From contig NZ_JABFDM010000006.1 in NCBI RefSeq assembly GCF_013178945.1, positions 186,001-250,000 of the forward strand: a stretch of DNA of 64,000 nucleotides, given 5' to 3'. The position numbers and the translations under genes are program-made. This document shows positions 53,685 to 64,000 of the stretch, piece after piece. This stretch comes from Bradyrhizobium aeschynomenes. Lineage in GTDB: Bacteria; Pseudomonadota; Alphaproteobacteria; Rhizobiales; Xanthobacteraceae. The stretch's first letter is position 1, and every line of letters starts with the position of its first letter. The notes under the pieces were generated by a model. It saw only the letters and a list, made by a program, of their open reading frames with translations, did no database searches and was not told the DNA's origin.

Positions 53685-53751
53685 TTCCATGGAACCCGAG
53701 GGAACCCAACGGAACCCAAAGTTCCCGAAATGGAACCCGATAAAAGTTCCC
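53685..53751. promoter_or_regulatory. Cluster of GGAAC/GTTCC half-sites upstream of the porin array
   Basis: Within 67 bases there are GTTCC at 53685, 53721 and 53746 and GGAAC at 53691, 53701, 53711 and 53732. Four of the half-sites are in the longer form GGAACCC, spaced 10, 10 and 21 bases, that is in helical phase. GTTCCATGGAAC (53685-53696) is a perfect 12-base palindrome. It lies about 200-265 bases before the first porin gene and about 205 bases before the ssb start on the other strand. A cooperative operator is likely; the protein is unknown. Confidence 0.6.
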
Positions 53752-53949
53752 TCAATCACGAAAAAGCGATTAACTTTCATTAAGTTAGCTCGCCTCACAT
53801 CCTCCCCGCCTGTGGCTTTTGGGAGACGGTATCCAGGGTTGAATCGCGTATATTTGCGGATGGATTGAGGCCGCCAAGGCGGTCGCGCCACCTCACAGAA
53901 GTGCGCCTCCGGGGACGAATGTCGGGGCGCCCAACGCGGGAGACTTGGG

Positions 53950-54693
53950 ATGAAAAGAATTTTTCTTGGAGCTGTCAGCTTGATGGTTTTGGGGGCGCTG
54001 ACGCCGGCGGGAGCCGCCGATCTCGCCGCCCGCCCGTACACGAAGGCCCCGGTGATGGCGCCGGCTCCGCTTCCGACATGGGCCGGCTTCTATCTCGGTC
54101 TGCAGGGCGGTGGCGGCTGGGGCCGCAGCGATGAGACCTTCTTCGGCGCGCCGAACGCGGTCGGCTTTGCCGGCACGCAGCGCTATGACATCAACGGCGG
54201 CTTCGCCGGTGGCGTGATCGGCTACAATTGGCAGGTCAATAACGTCGTGTTCGGTCTCGAAGGCGACTACCACTGGGCTGACATCGACGGCCGCTCGGGC
54301 GTGATCAACGCCGGCGTGGGTGACACCTACTTCACCAAGCTGCGCGGCTTCGGCGACATCAAGGGCCGGCTCGGTTGGGCTGCCGGTCCTGCGCTGTTCT
54401 TCGTCAGCGGCGGTGCCGCCGTCGGCGATCTGCAGCACCGCTACGATGGCGTTCCCGGCAACTCGTTCGTGACCAACGACTGGCGTTGGGGTTGGACGAT
54501 CGGCGCCGGTGCCGAGTACATGTTCGCTCAGAACTGGTCGGCCAAGGTCGAGTACAACTACCTCGACTTCGGAAAGAGCTCGATCCAGTACTCGCCGGTC
54601 GCGACCAACCGCTCGGAGTGGAACGACACCATCCACACCGTCAAGGCTGGCATCTCCTACCACTTCGGTGGTCCGGGCGTGTCCCGCTACTGA
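53950..54693 (+). CDS. Omp25/RopB-like outer-membrane beta-barrel protein 1
   Basis: 247 residues: signal peptide (cleavage near AGAAD), the N-terminal ADLAARPYTKAPVMAP element shared across this array, then an eight-strand barrel starting WAGFYLGLQGGGGWG and ending in aromatic YHFGGPGVSRY. Strand markers GGVIGYNWQ, VFGLEGDYHWA, FFVSGGAA, WTIGAGAEYMFAQNW and AKVEYNYLDFG are typical of the Omp25/Omp31/RopB family of rhizobial surface proteins. First of five tandem genes; a strong terminator follows, so it is probably transcribed alone. Confidence 0.9.
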   Translation: MKRIFLGAVSLMVLGALTPAGAADLAARPYTKAPVMAPAPLPTWAGFYLGLQGGGGWGRSDETFFGAPNAVGFAGTQRYDINGGFAGGVIGYNWQVNNVVFGLEGDYHWADIDGRSGVINAGVGDTYFTKLRGFGDIKGRLGWAAGPALFFVSGGAAVGDLQHRYDGVPGNSFVTNDWRWGWTIGAGAEYMFAQNWSAKVEYNYLDFGKSSIQYSPVATNRSEWNDTIHTVKAGISYHFGGPGVSRY

Positions 54694-54718
54694 TTGCACG
54701 CGAAGCGCGAATATGTCG

Positions 54719-54747
54719 AAAGGCCGGCCTCGCGCCGGCCTTTTTTT
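54719..54747 (+). terminator. Rho-independent terminator after porin gene 1
   Basis: Perfect ten-base arms AAAGGCCGGC (54719-54728) and GCCGGCCTTT (54734-54743) with a five-base loop and a run of seven T. Confidence 0.92.
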
Positions 54748-54886
54748 GCGTGCCGAAACCGGCACTTGCTGGGCCGCTGTGTCGTTTGGGTGACGGCTTT
54801 TTACCACGGAAGGGTCTATCAAGACGGCGCGGGTGGGCGTTGGTGAGAGCGTGCGTGCGGGCGTCGGACTTGGTTTGGGGAATGCG

Positions 54887-55642
54887 ATGAGAAGGCTGTT
54901 GCTGGGGGCGACAACTTCGCTGGCGCTGGGGATTGCGCCGGCCATCGCTGCCGACTTGCCCGCGCGCACCTTCACCAAGGCGCCCGCGATGATCACGACG
55001 ATCTACGATTGGAGCGGCTTTTATCTCGGCCTGAACGCCGGTGGCGGCTCGGCACGCACCTGCTGGACCAACAATGTGGCGTTCGGCGGGGTCGCGGCGA
55101 CCAATGCCGAAGGCTGCCATGATGCGGCCGGTGCACTGGCCGGCGGCCAGATCGGCTATCGCTGGCAGACCGGCAGCTGGGTGTTCGGCGTCGAAGGCCA
55201 GGGCAACTGGGCCAACCTCAAGGGCAGCAACACCAGCCAGCTGGCTCCGGCCGTGACCAACCAGACCAAGGTCAACGGCGTCGGCCTGCTCACTGGCCAG
55301 ATCGGCTATGCCTGGAACAACGTGCTCTGGTACGTGAAGGGCGGCGCCGCGGTCGCAAACGAAAAGTACAACGGTCTCACAACCGCGACTGGGGCGACAT
55401 TCGACCAATCGAGCGCCACGAGGTGGGGCGCCACGGTGGGCACCGGTGTCGAAGTCGGCTTTGGCAAGAACTGGTCGGTCGGCGCCGAGTACGAGCACAT
55501 CTTCATGGGCAACAAGGCCCTGAACTTCTCAGGCGTTCCGGCCGGTGCGGCGACCCGGACCGATACGGTCGGCCAGGACGTCGACATGGCCACGGTCCGC
55601 GTCAACTACCGCTGGGGCGGCCCGGTCGTCTCCAAGCACTGA
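54887..55642 (+). CDS. Omp25-like outer-membrane barrel protein 2
   Basis: 251 residues from ATG 54887 (the ATG at 54882 runs into a stop); TTTGGGG upstream. Signal peptide (cleavage near AIAAD), ADLPARTFTKAPAMI, then barrel from WSGFYLGLNAGGG to WGGPVVSKH. It and proteins 3 and 4 share a Cys pair (RTCWT and EGCHD) and the sequence IGYRWQTGSWVFG, NVLWYVKGGAAV, WSVGAEYEHIFMG, which sets these three apart from proteins 1 and 5. Likely a surface barrel; role unknown. Confidence 0.88.
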   Translation: MRRLLLGATTSLALGIAPAIAADLPARTFTKAPAMITTIYDWSGFYLGLNAGGGSARTCWTNNVAFGGVAATNAEGCHDAAGALAGGQIGYRWQTGSWVFGVEGQGNWANLKGSNTSQLAPAVTNQTKVNGVGLLTGQIGYAWNNVLWYVKGGAAVANEKYNGLTTATGATFDQSSATRWGATVGTGVEVGFGKNWSVGAEYEHIFMGNKALNFSGVPAGAATRTDTVGQDVDMATVRVNYRWGGPVVSKH

Positions 55643-55955
55643 CCTCCGGATCACCGATCTCGTCCTCTCTTCCAATTGATGCTCGGGCGCGCGCATTTGC
55701 CTTGGCGCGCAGGTGTGGCCTTCGGCGCGAAGCTCGAAGTCCGGCGACAAACGAACAGGCATGACTCCCTGCCACCACGGATTGGTCGGCGCCGCGTGAT
55801 TTACATCTGCTTAAGCACGATCGACACATCTCGCCCTTCCCGGCCCGCCCGTCTCAGTTTTTAGAAATCAGTCTCTCCTACAACCAGCGACAGGCCACAA
55901 TCGGGCCGGATCGGAGGGATCCGGCGACAGCCATTCTGGGACTGGGGAGAGACAC
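55643..55955 (+). other. Spacer between barrel genes 2 and 3
   Basis: About 310 bases. No terminator of the type found after genes 1, 3, 4 and 5 is visible. The second half is presumably the promoter region of gene 3; GGGGAGA (about 55942-55949) gives a ribosome site before ATG 55956. Confidence 0.5.
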
Positions 55956-56738
55956 ATGGACAAGACCACTCTGATCACGACTGCGGGCGTCGCATTGCTG
56001 GGGCTGGCCCCGGCATCGGCCGCCGACTTTGCTGCGCGCCCCTATGGCAAGGCGCCGCCGCCGGCCTATGTCACGCCGCTGCCGAGCTGGGCCGGGTTCT
56101 ATCTCGGCGTCAACGGCGGCGCCGATTGGAGCCGCAATTGCTGGACGCTGAACAACATCGGCGGCGTGCCCGTCGCTCCGACGCAGTCCGAGGGCTGCCA
56201 CAATGCGAGCAGCGGCCTGATCGGCGGTCAGGTCGGCTACCGCTGGCAGGCCGCCAGCTGGGTGTTCGGCTTGGAAGCTCAGGGCAACTGGACCGATCTC
56301 AAATCATCGAACGCCAGCACGGCCGCACTGGCAGCCGGAATCACCAACACCACCAAGACCGACGCCATCGGCCTGTTCACCGGCCAGGTCGGCTACGCCT
56401 GGGGCAACGTGCTCTGGTACGTGAAGGGCGGTGCGGCGGTCACGCACAACAAGTACACCGGCACCGCCAACGCCGCCGCTCCCTTCCCCGTCGGCACGCT
56501 GCTGGACTCCGCCAGCGAGACCCGCTGGGGCGGCACCGTCGGCACCGGCGTCGAGTTCGGCTTTGCGCCGAACTGGTCGGTCGCGGTCGAGTACGACCAC
56601 CTCTTCATGGGCTCGCGTGACATCAGCTTCCCGGCCACGGCAACCGTGAACTCACGCGTCGACACCATCAAGCAGGACATCGACATGGCCACGGTCCGCG
56701 TGAACTACCGATTCGGCGCTCCGGTCACGCGCTACTGA
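55956..56738 (+). CDS. Omp25-like outer-membrane barrel protein 3
   Basis: 260 residues. Signal peptide (MDKTTLITTAGVALLGLAPA; cleavage near ASAAD), ADFAARPYGKAPPPA, barrel from WAGFYLGVNGGADWSRNCWT to FGAPVTRY. Shares the Cys pair and the NVLWYVKGGAAVTHNKY and WSVAVEYDHLFMGSRD segments with proteins 2 and 4, so it is a recent paralogue. Followed by its own terminator. Confidence 0.88.
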   Translation: MDKTTLITTAGVALLGLAPASAADFAARPYGKAPPPAYVTPLPSWAGFYLGVNGGADWSRNCWTLNNIGGVPVAPTQSEGCHNASSGLIGGQVGYRWQAASWVFGLEAQGNWTDLKSSNASTAALAAGITNTTKTDAIGLFTGQVGYAWGNVLWYVKGGAAVTHNKYTGTANAAAPFPVGTLLDSASETRWGGTVGTGVEFGFAPNWSVAVEYDHLFMGSRDISFPATATVNSRVDTIKQDIDMATVRVNYRFGAPVTRY

Positions 56739-56770
56739 CGCTGAAGACGTCTCATCCGACGGGATTGGAA

Positions 56771-56797
56771 AAGGCCGGCGACCACGCCGGCCTTTTT
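56771..56797 (+). terminator. Rho-independent terminator after porin gene 3
   Basis: Perfect ten-base arms AAGGCCGGCG (56771-56780) and CGCCGGCCTT (56785-56794), four-base loop ACCA, run of five T. Confidence 0.9.
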
Positions 56798-56954
56798 CGT
56801 GTCCAGAGCTCGGCACCGAAACGGCCGTTTTGTGTTAAATATTTGATTTATCACGCTTTTTCATCGTTGTGGCGCACGCGTTACAGCATCTCCGGGACGC
56901 CCCGTGTATGAACGTTTCCATCGCTTGTCATTCCAACTCCCGGGGGAGAATTTG

Positions 56955-57683
56955 ATGAAGAAGTTGCTTGTGATCACGACGGCCCTCGTCGGCATCGCAA
57001 CCGCCACGTCCGCTTCGGCGGCCGACATGGCTGCCCGCCCGTACACGAAGGCGCCCCCGATGATGGTCGCCATCAACGACTGGAGCGGCTTCTACCTTGG
57101 CATCAACGGCGGCTATGGCACGAGCCGCAATTGCTGGACGCTCGTGAATGGCCCCGCCGAGGGCTGCCACAACGCCACCGGCGGCACGATCGGCGGCCAG
57201 TTCGGCTATCGCTGGCAGATGGGCTCTGTCGTGTTCGGGCTCGAGGCGCAGGGCAACTGGGCTGACCTCACCGGCAACAACGTCAGCCCGGTGTTTGCGC
57301 CCGACCGCAACCGTACCAAGCTCAACGCCTTCGGCCTGTTCACCGGCCAGATCGGCTATTCCTTCGACAACGTCCTGCTCTACGCCAAGGGCGGCGCGGC
57401 CGTCACCGACACCAAGTACGAGATCTTTTCCGGCGTGATCAACAGCGTGCTGGCCACCACGACCGTGACCAAGTGGGGCGCGTCGGTCGGCGCCGGCGTC
57501 GAATACGCCTTCTCGCCGGGCTGGTCGGTCGGCTTCGAGTACGACCACCTGTTCATGGGCAACACGAACGTCCCGTTCCGCGGCGCGGTCTTCACCCAGA
57601 CCGACAACATCAAGCAGGATGTCGACCTGTTCACGGCGCGGTTGAACTACCGGTTCGGCGGCCCGGTCGTCGCGAAGTATTGA
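56955..57683 (+). CDS. Omp25-like outer-membrane barrel protein 4
   Basis: 242 residues from ATG 56955, eight bases after GGGGGAG; the longer frame from 56904 is rejected. Signal peptide (MKKLLVITTALVGIATATSA; cleavage near ASAAD), ADMAARPYTKAPPMMV, barrel from WSGFYLGINGGYGTSRNCWT to FGGPVVAKY. Closest to protein 3 (EGCHNATGG, WSVGFEYDHLFMGNTN). The upstream region 56830-56880 is AT-rich (TGTTAAATATTTGATTTATC) and probably contains its promoter. Confidence 0.88.
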   Translation: MKKLLVITTALVGIATATSASAADMAARPYTKAPPMMVAINDWSGFYLGINGGYGTSRNCWTLVNGPAEGCHNATGGTIGGQFGYRWQMGSVVFGLEAQGNWADLTGNNVSPVFAPDRNRTKLNAFGLFTGQIGYSFDNVLLYAKGGAAVTDTKYEIFSGVINSVLATTTVTKWGASVGAGVEYAFSPGWSVGFEYDHLFMGNTNVPFRGAVFTQTDNIKQDVDLFTARLNYRFGGPVVAKY

Positions 57684-57710
57684 TCGGCCGTTATCAAGTT
57701 GTGTTTTCTG

Positions 57711-57738
57711 AAAGGCCGGCGCAAGCCGGCCTTTTTTT
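57711..57738 (+). terminator. Rho-independent terminator after porin gene 4
   Basis: Arms AAAGGCCGGC (57711-57720) and GCCGGCCTTT (57725-57734), loop GCAA, run of seven T; nearly the same as the one after gene 1. Confidence 0.92.
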
Positions 57739-57975
57739 GTTGCCCGTACGACACCCCCGACGCATCGGTCACACCTGGAACCAAGCCATTGTGTGGCCTT
57801 ATGTTTTGGGAACCGTCCCGTAAATGTCCGGTTTCGTCCCGAGTGTGGCTTCCGGGTGACGGCAATCCGCTAGGAACCCGGCTATAGGATGATCGTCAAC
57901 TTGAACGGGTGAGTCTGTTTCGTGCGTAAGACTTTCGGTGCGACGCGGACTTCAAGGACTAAACTGGAGACAAGA

Positions 57976-58620
57976 ATGAAGAAGATCCTGCTCGCGACCG
58001 TGGCCCTGGCCGCCCTGGCCGCTCCCGCTGCCGCCGCTGATCTCGCTGCGCGCCCGACCTACACCAAGGCCCCGGTTCTCGCGCCGGTCATGACCTGGAC
58101 CGGTTTCTACATCGGTGCGATGGGTGGCTATGCCAACGAGGACGCCGACTTCGCCGCGATGAAGGGTGGCTTCGCAGGTGGCACCATCGGCTACAACTGG
58201 CAGCAGGGCGCTGTCGTGTTCGGCCTCGAGGCTGACGCTGCTTGGGCTGACATCTCCGCGTCGGCGACCGCGCTCGGCGTGACCGCCAACTCGAAGATCC
58301 GTGATTGGGGCACCGTTCGTGGCCGTCTCGGCTACGCCTTCGGCCCGACCCTGCTGTACGTCACCGGCGGTTACGCCTGGGCCGACAACCGCATCACCCT
58401 GTCGGCTCCTGGCATCAGCCTGTCGGACAGCAAGATCCACTCCGGCTGGACGGTCGGTGCCGGCGCAGAATGGATGTTCGCTCCGCAGTGGTCGCTCAAG
58501 GGCGAATACCTCTACAAGAGCTTCGGCGGTGAGAGCTACACCTTCACCGGTCTGGGCACTCTGGCCACCGGCACGCTCAACGTGCACTCGGGTCAGGTCG
58601 GCATCAACTACCACTTCTAA
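57976..58620 (+). CDS. Omp25/RopB-like outer-membrane beta-barrel protein 5
   Basis: 214 residues from ATG 57976 with CTGGAGAC upstream. Signal peptide (MKKILLATVALAALAAPAAA; cleavage near AAAAD), ADLAARPTYTKAPVLAP, barrel from WTGFYIGAMGGYANEDADF to the C-terminal Phe of VGINYHF, the classic barrel-insertion signal. No Cys; more like protein 1 (WTVGAGAEWMFAPQW, LKGEYLYKSFGG). Its codon use is strongly biased to preferred C-ending codons and AAG, which suggests high expression. Confidence 0.92.
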   Translation: MKKILLATVALAALAAPAAAADLAARPTYTKAPVLAPVMTWTGFYIGAMGGYANEDADFAAMKGGFAGGTIGYNWQQGAVVFGLEADAAWADISASATALGVTANSKIRDWGTVRGRLGYAFGPTLLYVTGGYAWADNRITLSAPGISLSDSKIHSGWTVGAGAEWMFAPQWSLKGEYLYKSFGGESYTFTGLGTLATGTLNVHSGQVGINYHF

Positions 58621-58667
58621 GATTTTCGCCTTCGGGCGGGATCTCGGCCTCCGGGCCAACGCACAAG

Positions 58668-58697
58668 GCCTCCGCTCCTCAAGAGCGGAGGCTTTTT
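58668..58697 (+). terminator. Rho-independent terminator after porin gene 5
   Basis: Arms GCCTCCGCTC (58668-58677) and GAGCGGAGGC (58683-58692), loop CTCAA, run of five T. Confidence 0.92.
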
Positions 58698-58949
58698 CTT
58701 TGCCGCTTCTTCCCGCTGATTGCGCATTCTTCGCCGCGAGTCCGCCCGCTCGATCGCCGAACCGGTTCCGCTCCTGCCATTCGCTGCCATTCCTCGAGCG
58801 CATTGTTGATGATTCGCTGACGGCACTGGAAATCCAGCCCCGTTCTTCCTACGTTCCGACGATACCTTTCCCCCTCTGGCGTCCGATGGCCGGCTTCCGG
58901 CGAACGCGCCTGCAACGATGGCGCAGCCTTGCGCCGTGGGACGATCGTC

Positions 58950-62009
<3,060 letters not shown>

Positions 62010-62098
62010 CATCGTGGCCCGGCCGCGACTCTGAAGTGCGTCGTCGCTCCGCTGCGCGTAATGACGCTGAACTTGGCGACCCCGTCCATCAGAACGAA

Positions 62099-62128
62099 AG
62101 CCCGCCGCTCAGCCAAGAGCGACGGGCT
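62099..62128 (-). terminator. Hairpin at the end of the first YNGT-motif gene
   Basis: Arms 62099-62110 (AGCCCGCCGCTC) and 62117-62128 (GAGCGACGGGCT) pair with one mismatch. It is 25 bases beyond the stop of the leftward gene and 90 beyond uvrA. The following minus-strand bases are TTCGTT, a modest T-run. Confidence 0.6.
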
Positions 62129-62152
62129 CGATTGTGGTTCTACGAACTCAAC

Positions 62153-62479
62153 TCACCAGCGGTAATACCCACTCCGCGTGCCGTTGTTGTTGCCCCACGG
62201 GCCGACGTCGCCCTGGGTCGAGCTCGGGGTCGGGTGGTTGGTGCCGTTGTAGCCGGCGCCCCATCCCGGGCCCGCATACGGGCCCGGCGCGACGGCGACG
62301 TAGCCTTCCTCATAGACCGGGCCCGGCGCCCAGGCGTACGAGTCGCGATAGGCATAGGTGCTGGTGACCTGGCCGCCATAGCCGTAGCCGCCCGGGCCGT
62401 ACTCTCCGGCCGAGGCACCGACGGTGCCGGCCACCAGCGTGACGGCGGTCAGCGCGGCCAATCCAAACGTGCGTGTCAT
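62153..62479 (-). CDS. Small exported YNGT/HPTP-motif protein, copy 1
   Basis: 108 residues from ATG 62479. Signal peptide (MTRTFGLAALTAVTLVAGTV; cleavage near ASAGE), then a Gly/Tyr-rich stretch (YGPGGYGYGG), a Pro/Gly part, and the C-terminal block YNGTNHPTPSSTQGDVGPWG followed by NNNGTRSGYYRW. The block is shared with the next gene. No metal or catalytic motif is evident; a small periplasmic or envelope protein is likely. Function unknown. Confidence 0.82.
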   Translation of the reverse strand: MTRTFGLAALTAVTLVAGTVGASAGEYGPGGYGYGGQVTSTYAYRDSYAWAPGPVYEEGYVAVAPGPYAGPGWGAGYNGTNHPTPSSTQGDVGPWGNNNGTRSGYYRW

Positions 62480-62646
62480 GAGCTTGCTCCCTTGTTCCCA
62501 ATTCATCGGGGAACAAACACCATCGATGCGGCAGCGGTTCCGACGGTGCTCACAAGATTTGTGCGACACAACGCGGCGCTCACGTTCCCGCGATGACATG
62601 ATCCAAGCCGCAATCGGCGTCAGCGGCCGTATGGCCTCAAACGACG

Positions 62647-62675
62647 AACCCGCCGCTCGTGTCGAGCGACGGGTT
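62647..62675 (-). terminator. Hairpin at the end of the second YNGT-motif gene
   Basis: Arms AACCCGCCGCTCG (62647-62659) and CGAGCGACGGGTT (62663-62675) pair over 13 positions with one mismatch and a three-base loop. It lies 40 bases past the stop of the leftward gene and is very similar to the hairpin at 62099. Confidence 0.65.
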
Positions 62676-62715
62676 TGCTGAACTCACACCAACTCAAACT
62701 ATCGTGTGACGGCAT

Positions 62716-63021
62716 TCACCACTGCCGATAGACGCCTGTCAGCGTGCCGTTGTTGTTGCCGGACGGGCCGACATCGCCCTGGGTCGAGCCGGGGGTCGGA
62801 TGATGGGTGCCGTTGTAGCCGCGGCTCCAGGTCACCGGCCCCGCCGCCGGACCCGGTGCGTAGGCCTGCGCGCCATAGACCGGCTCAGAGTCGTAGCCCT
62901 GTGCCGGCGGCACCCAGGCCATCGTGTCGCCGTAGCGGGCATAGCCCTGCGCCGACGCGGCGGCGGTGCCAATCACCAGGGTTGCTGCGGCCAGTGCAGC
63001 CATCTTGATCGTGCGTTGCAT
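62716..63021 (-). CDS. Small exported YNGT/HPTP-motif protein, copy 2
   Basis: 101 residues from ATG 63021, preceded by AAGGAGACTTCC. Signal peptide (MQRTIKMAALAAATLVIGTA; cleavage near ASAQG), a Tyr/Pro/Ala-rich middle (YGDTMAWVPPAQGYDSEPVY), and the block YNGTHHPTPGSTQGDVGPSG followed by NNNGTLTGVYRQW. The block and the terminator are shared with copy 1 while the middle differs, so the pair arose by duplication and only the C-terminus is constrained. Function unknown. Confidence 0.82.
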   Translation of the reverse strand: MQRTIKMAALAAATLVIGTAAASAQGYARYGDTMAWVPPAQGYDSEPVYGAQAYAPGPAAGPVTWSRGYNGTHHPTPGSTQGDVGPSGNNNGTLTGVYRQW

Positions 63022-63200
63022 GGAAGTCTCCTTGCTTCTGTCGGGAGTCAACCACCGCAATGCAGCACCGTTCCTGCAACGCACGCTCACATCGATCGTG
63101 ATGCAATCGTGATCCTGCCGGAGAGGGCAGCGCCTTGCAGACTTGCGAGGCGCAGTCCAGCAATCATCGGAACCAGAGATCGCCCGGGCTGCCGGACCGC

Positions 63201-64000
63201 TCACGCCGCGGCAGCAGCCGCGCGCGGACGCGCCACGCCTGTCTTGGTAATTCCCGGCAGCACCGGCGCCGTGGTGCCGGTCGCGTGCGGAAAGTACTGC
63301 AGCTGCATCGAATGCATATACCCCGCCTCCGCAGTCCAGGAATCGTTCGGCTCCGCGACGGGCGCGATCGTGAACGCATCCGGATTGCTCGGCGTGATCT
63401 GCGTATAGGTCGGGATGGTGCTGCTGAGCGCCTTCAGCGGCAAATAGATCGAGAAATAGTTGGTGTCCTTCAGCACCGGGCCTGGCGCCGCATAGGTGCC
63501 GAGAATGCTCTTCAGATTAGCCCAGCCCATCGGCACGATGTCGTTGCCGTTGACGGCGGCGTAGTACGTGTAGGACTTGGCGAACGTGGTCGCGAAGCCG
63601 GCGTTCCACATCGTCGGTGCGGCGAAGCTGTGCGGCCACAGCGTGAAGGTCATCGACGAATTCAGCTTCGGCAGCTGATCCTGCAGCCACGCCGTTGCGA
63701 CGACGGCAAGCGCGCCGCCCAGGCTGTGCCCGGTCACCATCAATTGCAGATTTTGTTTGGCGGCAAGTCCGCGCAGATAGTCCAGCAGCGACAGGTCCGT
63801 CGTGGGGTCGGTCATCGCGATCGCCAGCGCCAGCGCATCGTTGATGCCGGCGCTGACCTGCTGCGGCGCTCCGGTCTGCTGCGGATACAGCCAGGGCACC
63901 AGAAAGAACGCATCGGCATCGGCCAGCACGTTCTCGAACGCGCCTGCGACCGAGCCATCGACATCGGTGCCGCGGAACGCCAGCGCGTAGCTGCCGTCAT
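63201..64000 (-). CDS. Class-3-type lipase / alpha-beta hydrolase, N-terminus cut by window edge
   Basis: At least 265 residues; the frame is open to the right edge, where YALAFRGTDVDGSV appears, the conserved strand before the catalytic part in lipase class 3 proteins. The nucleophile elbow is MVTGHSLGGALAVVAT, and an Asp (NGNDIVPMG) and a later His (MHSMQLQYF) are good candidates for the rest of the triad. The C-terminus is an Ala-rich tail (RPRAAAAAA). Substrate unknown; a lipid ester is likely. Confidence 0.87.
   Translation of the reverse strand, partial: DGSYALAFRGTDVDGSVAGAFENVLADADAFFLVPWLYPQQTGAPQQVSAGINDALALAIAMTDPTTDLSLLDYLRGLAAKQNLQLMVTGHSLGGALAVVATAWLQDQLPKLNSSMTFTLWPHSFAAPTMWNAGFATTFAKSYTYYAAVNGNDIVPMGWANLKSILGTYAAPGPVLKDTNYFSIYLPLKALSSTIPTYTQITPSNPDAFTIAPVAEPNDSWTAEAGYMHSMQLQYFPHATGTTAPVLPGITKTGVARPRAAAAAA

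Overview
The window reads as a high-GC alphaproteobacterial chromosome, most likely Bradyrhizobium or a close relative. This is inferred from the string of Omp25/RopB-like porins carrying the ADLAARPYTKAP-type N-terminus, the dense bipartite palindromic repeats with GTCAT...ATGAC ends, and housekeeping genes of alphaproteobacterial type (ssb, uvrA, gyrA, coaD, queA, tgt, asd, cysK). No tRNA, rRNA, insertion sequence or CRISPR array was recognised. Two genes run off the ends: a membrane-anchored GH3/NagZ-like hydrolase on the left and a class-3-type lipase on the right.

Layout. 1-5.3 kb: NagZ-like hydrolase, then a translationally coupled operon of a DUF4173 membrane protein with a CreB/CreC-like two-component pair. 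5.6-10.7 kb: a complete peptide/opine-type ABC importer (binding protein, two permeases, one fused double ATPase). 10.8-16.1 kb: a FAD amine/amino-acid oxidase, a VOC protein, and a two-gene redox operon (cytochrome b fused to an ethylbenzene-dehydrogenase-type haem domain, plus a ferredoxin-reductase). 17.0-33.7 kb: the most unusual block, a type I secretion ABC transporter and its adaptor, a TibC-like O-heptosyltransferase with a TPR tail, two very similar large low-complexity proteins (one with an internal 515-residue duplication, both ending in His-rich tails with the same last 14 residues), and a 1410-residue protein made of two TPR-sulfotransferase halves. I infer a dedicated export-and-modification system for surface proteins. 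34.3-40.6 kb: a formyltransferase, small secreted proteins, an EamA transporter and two tandem secreted caspase-like proteins. 40.8-49.4 kb: cysK with a trailing BrnA-like gene, a zinc-ribbon protein, tgt, asd, queA, two cyclophilins, coaD. 49.4-53.5 kb: gyrA, a small membrane protein, ssb. 53.9-58.6 kb: five tandem porin-like barrels, four followed by strong terminators. 58.9-64 kb: uvrA, two small exported YNGT-motif proteins, lipase.

Main observations for a second look: (1) the secretion/heptosylation/sulfation block; (2) a probable transcription attenuator before asd, with a sigma70-type promoter that would start at or next to the AUG of a 23-codon leader peptide holding 7 Thr and 3 Lys (TTKTTK run), followed by a rho-independent terminator, the layout expected for Thr/Lys feedback on aspartate-semialdehyde dehydrogenase; (3) a tgt product in which all zinc-ligand positions are substituted; (4) a bipartite palindromic repeat inserted in frame within uvrA; (5) a 67-bp cluster of GGAAC/GTTCC half-sites before the porin array; (6) a shared GG-N10-GC element upstream of both large secreted-protein genes.
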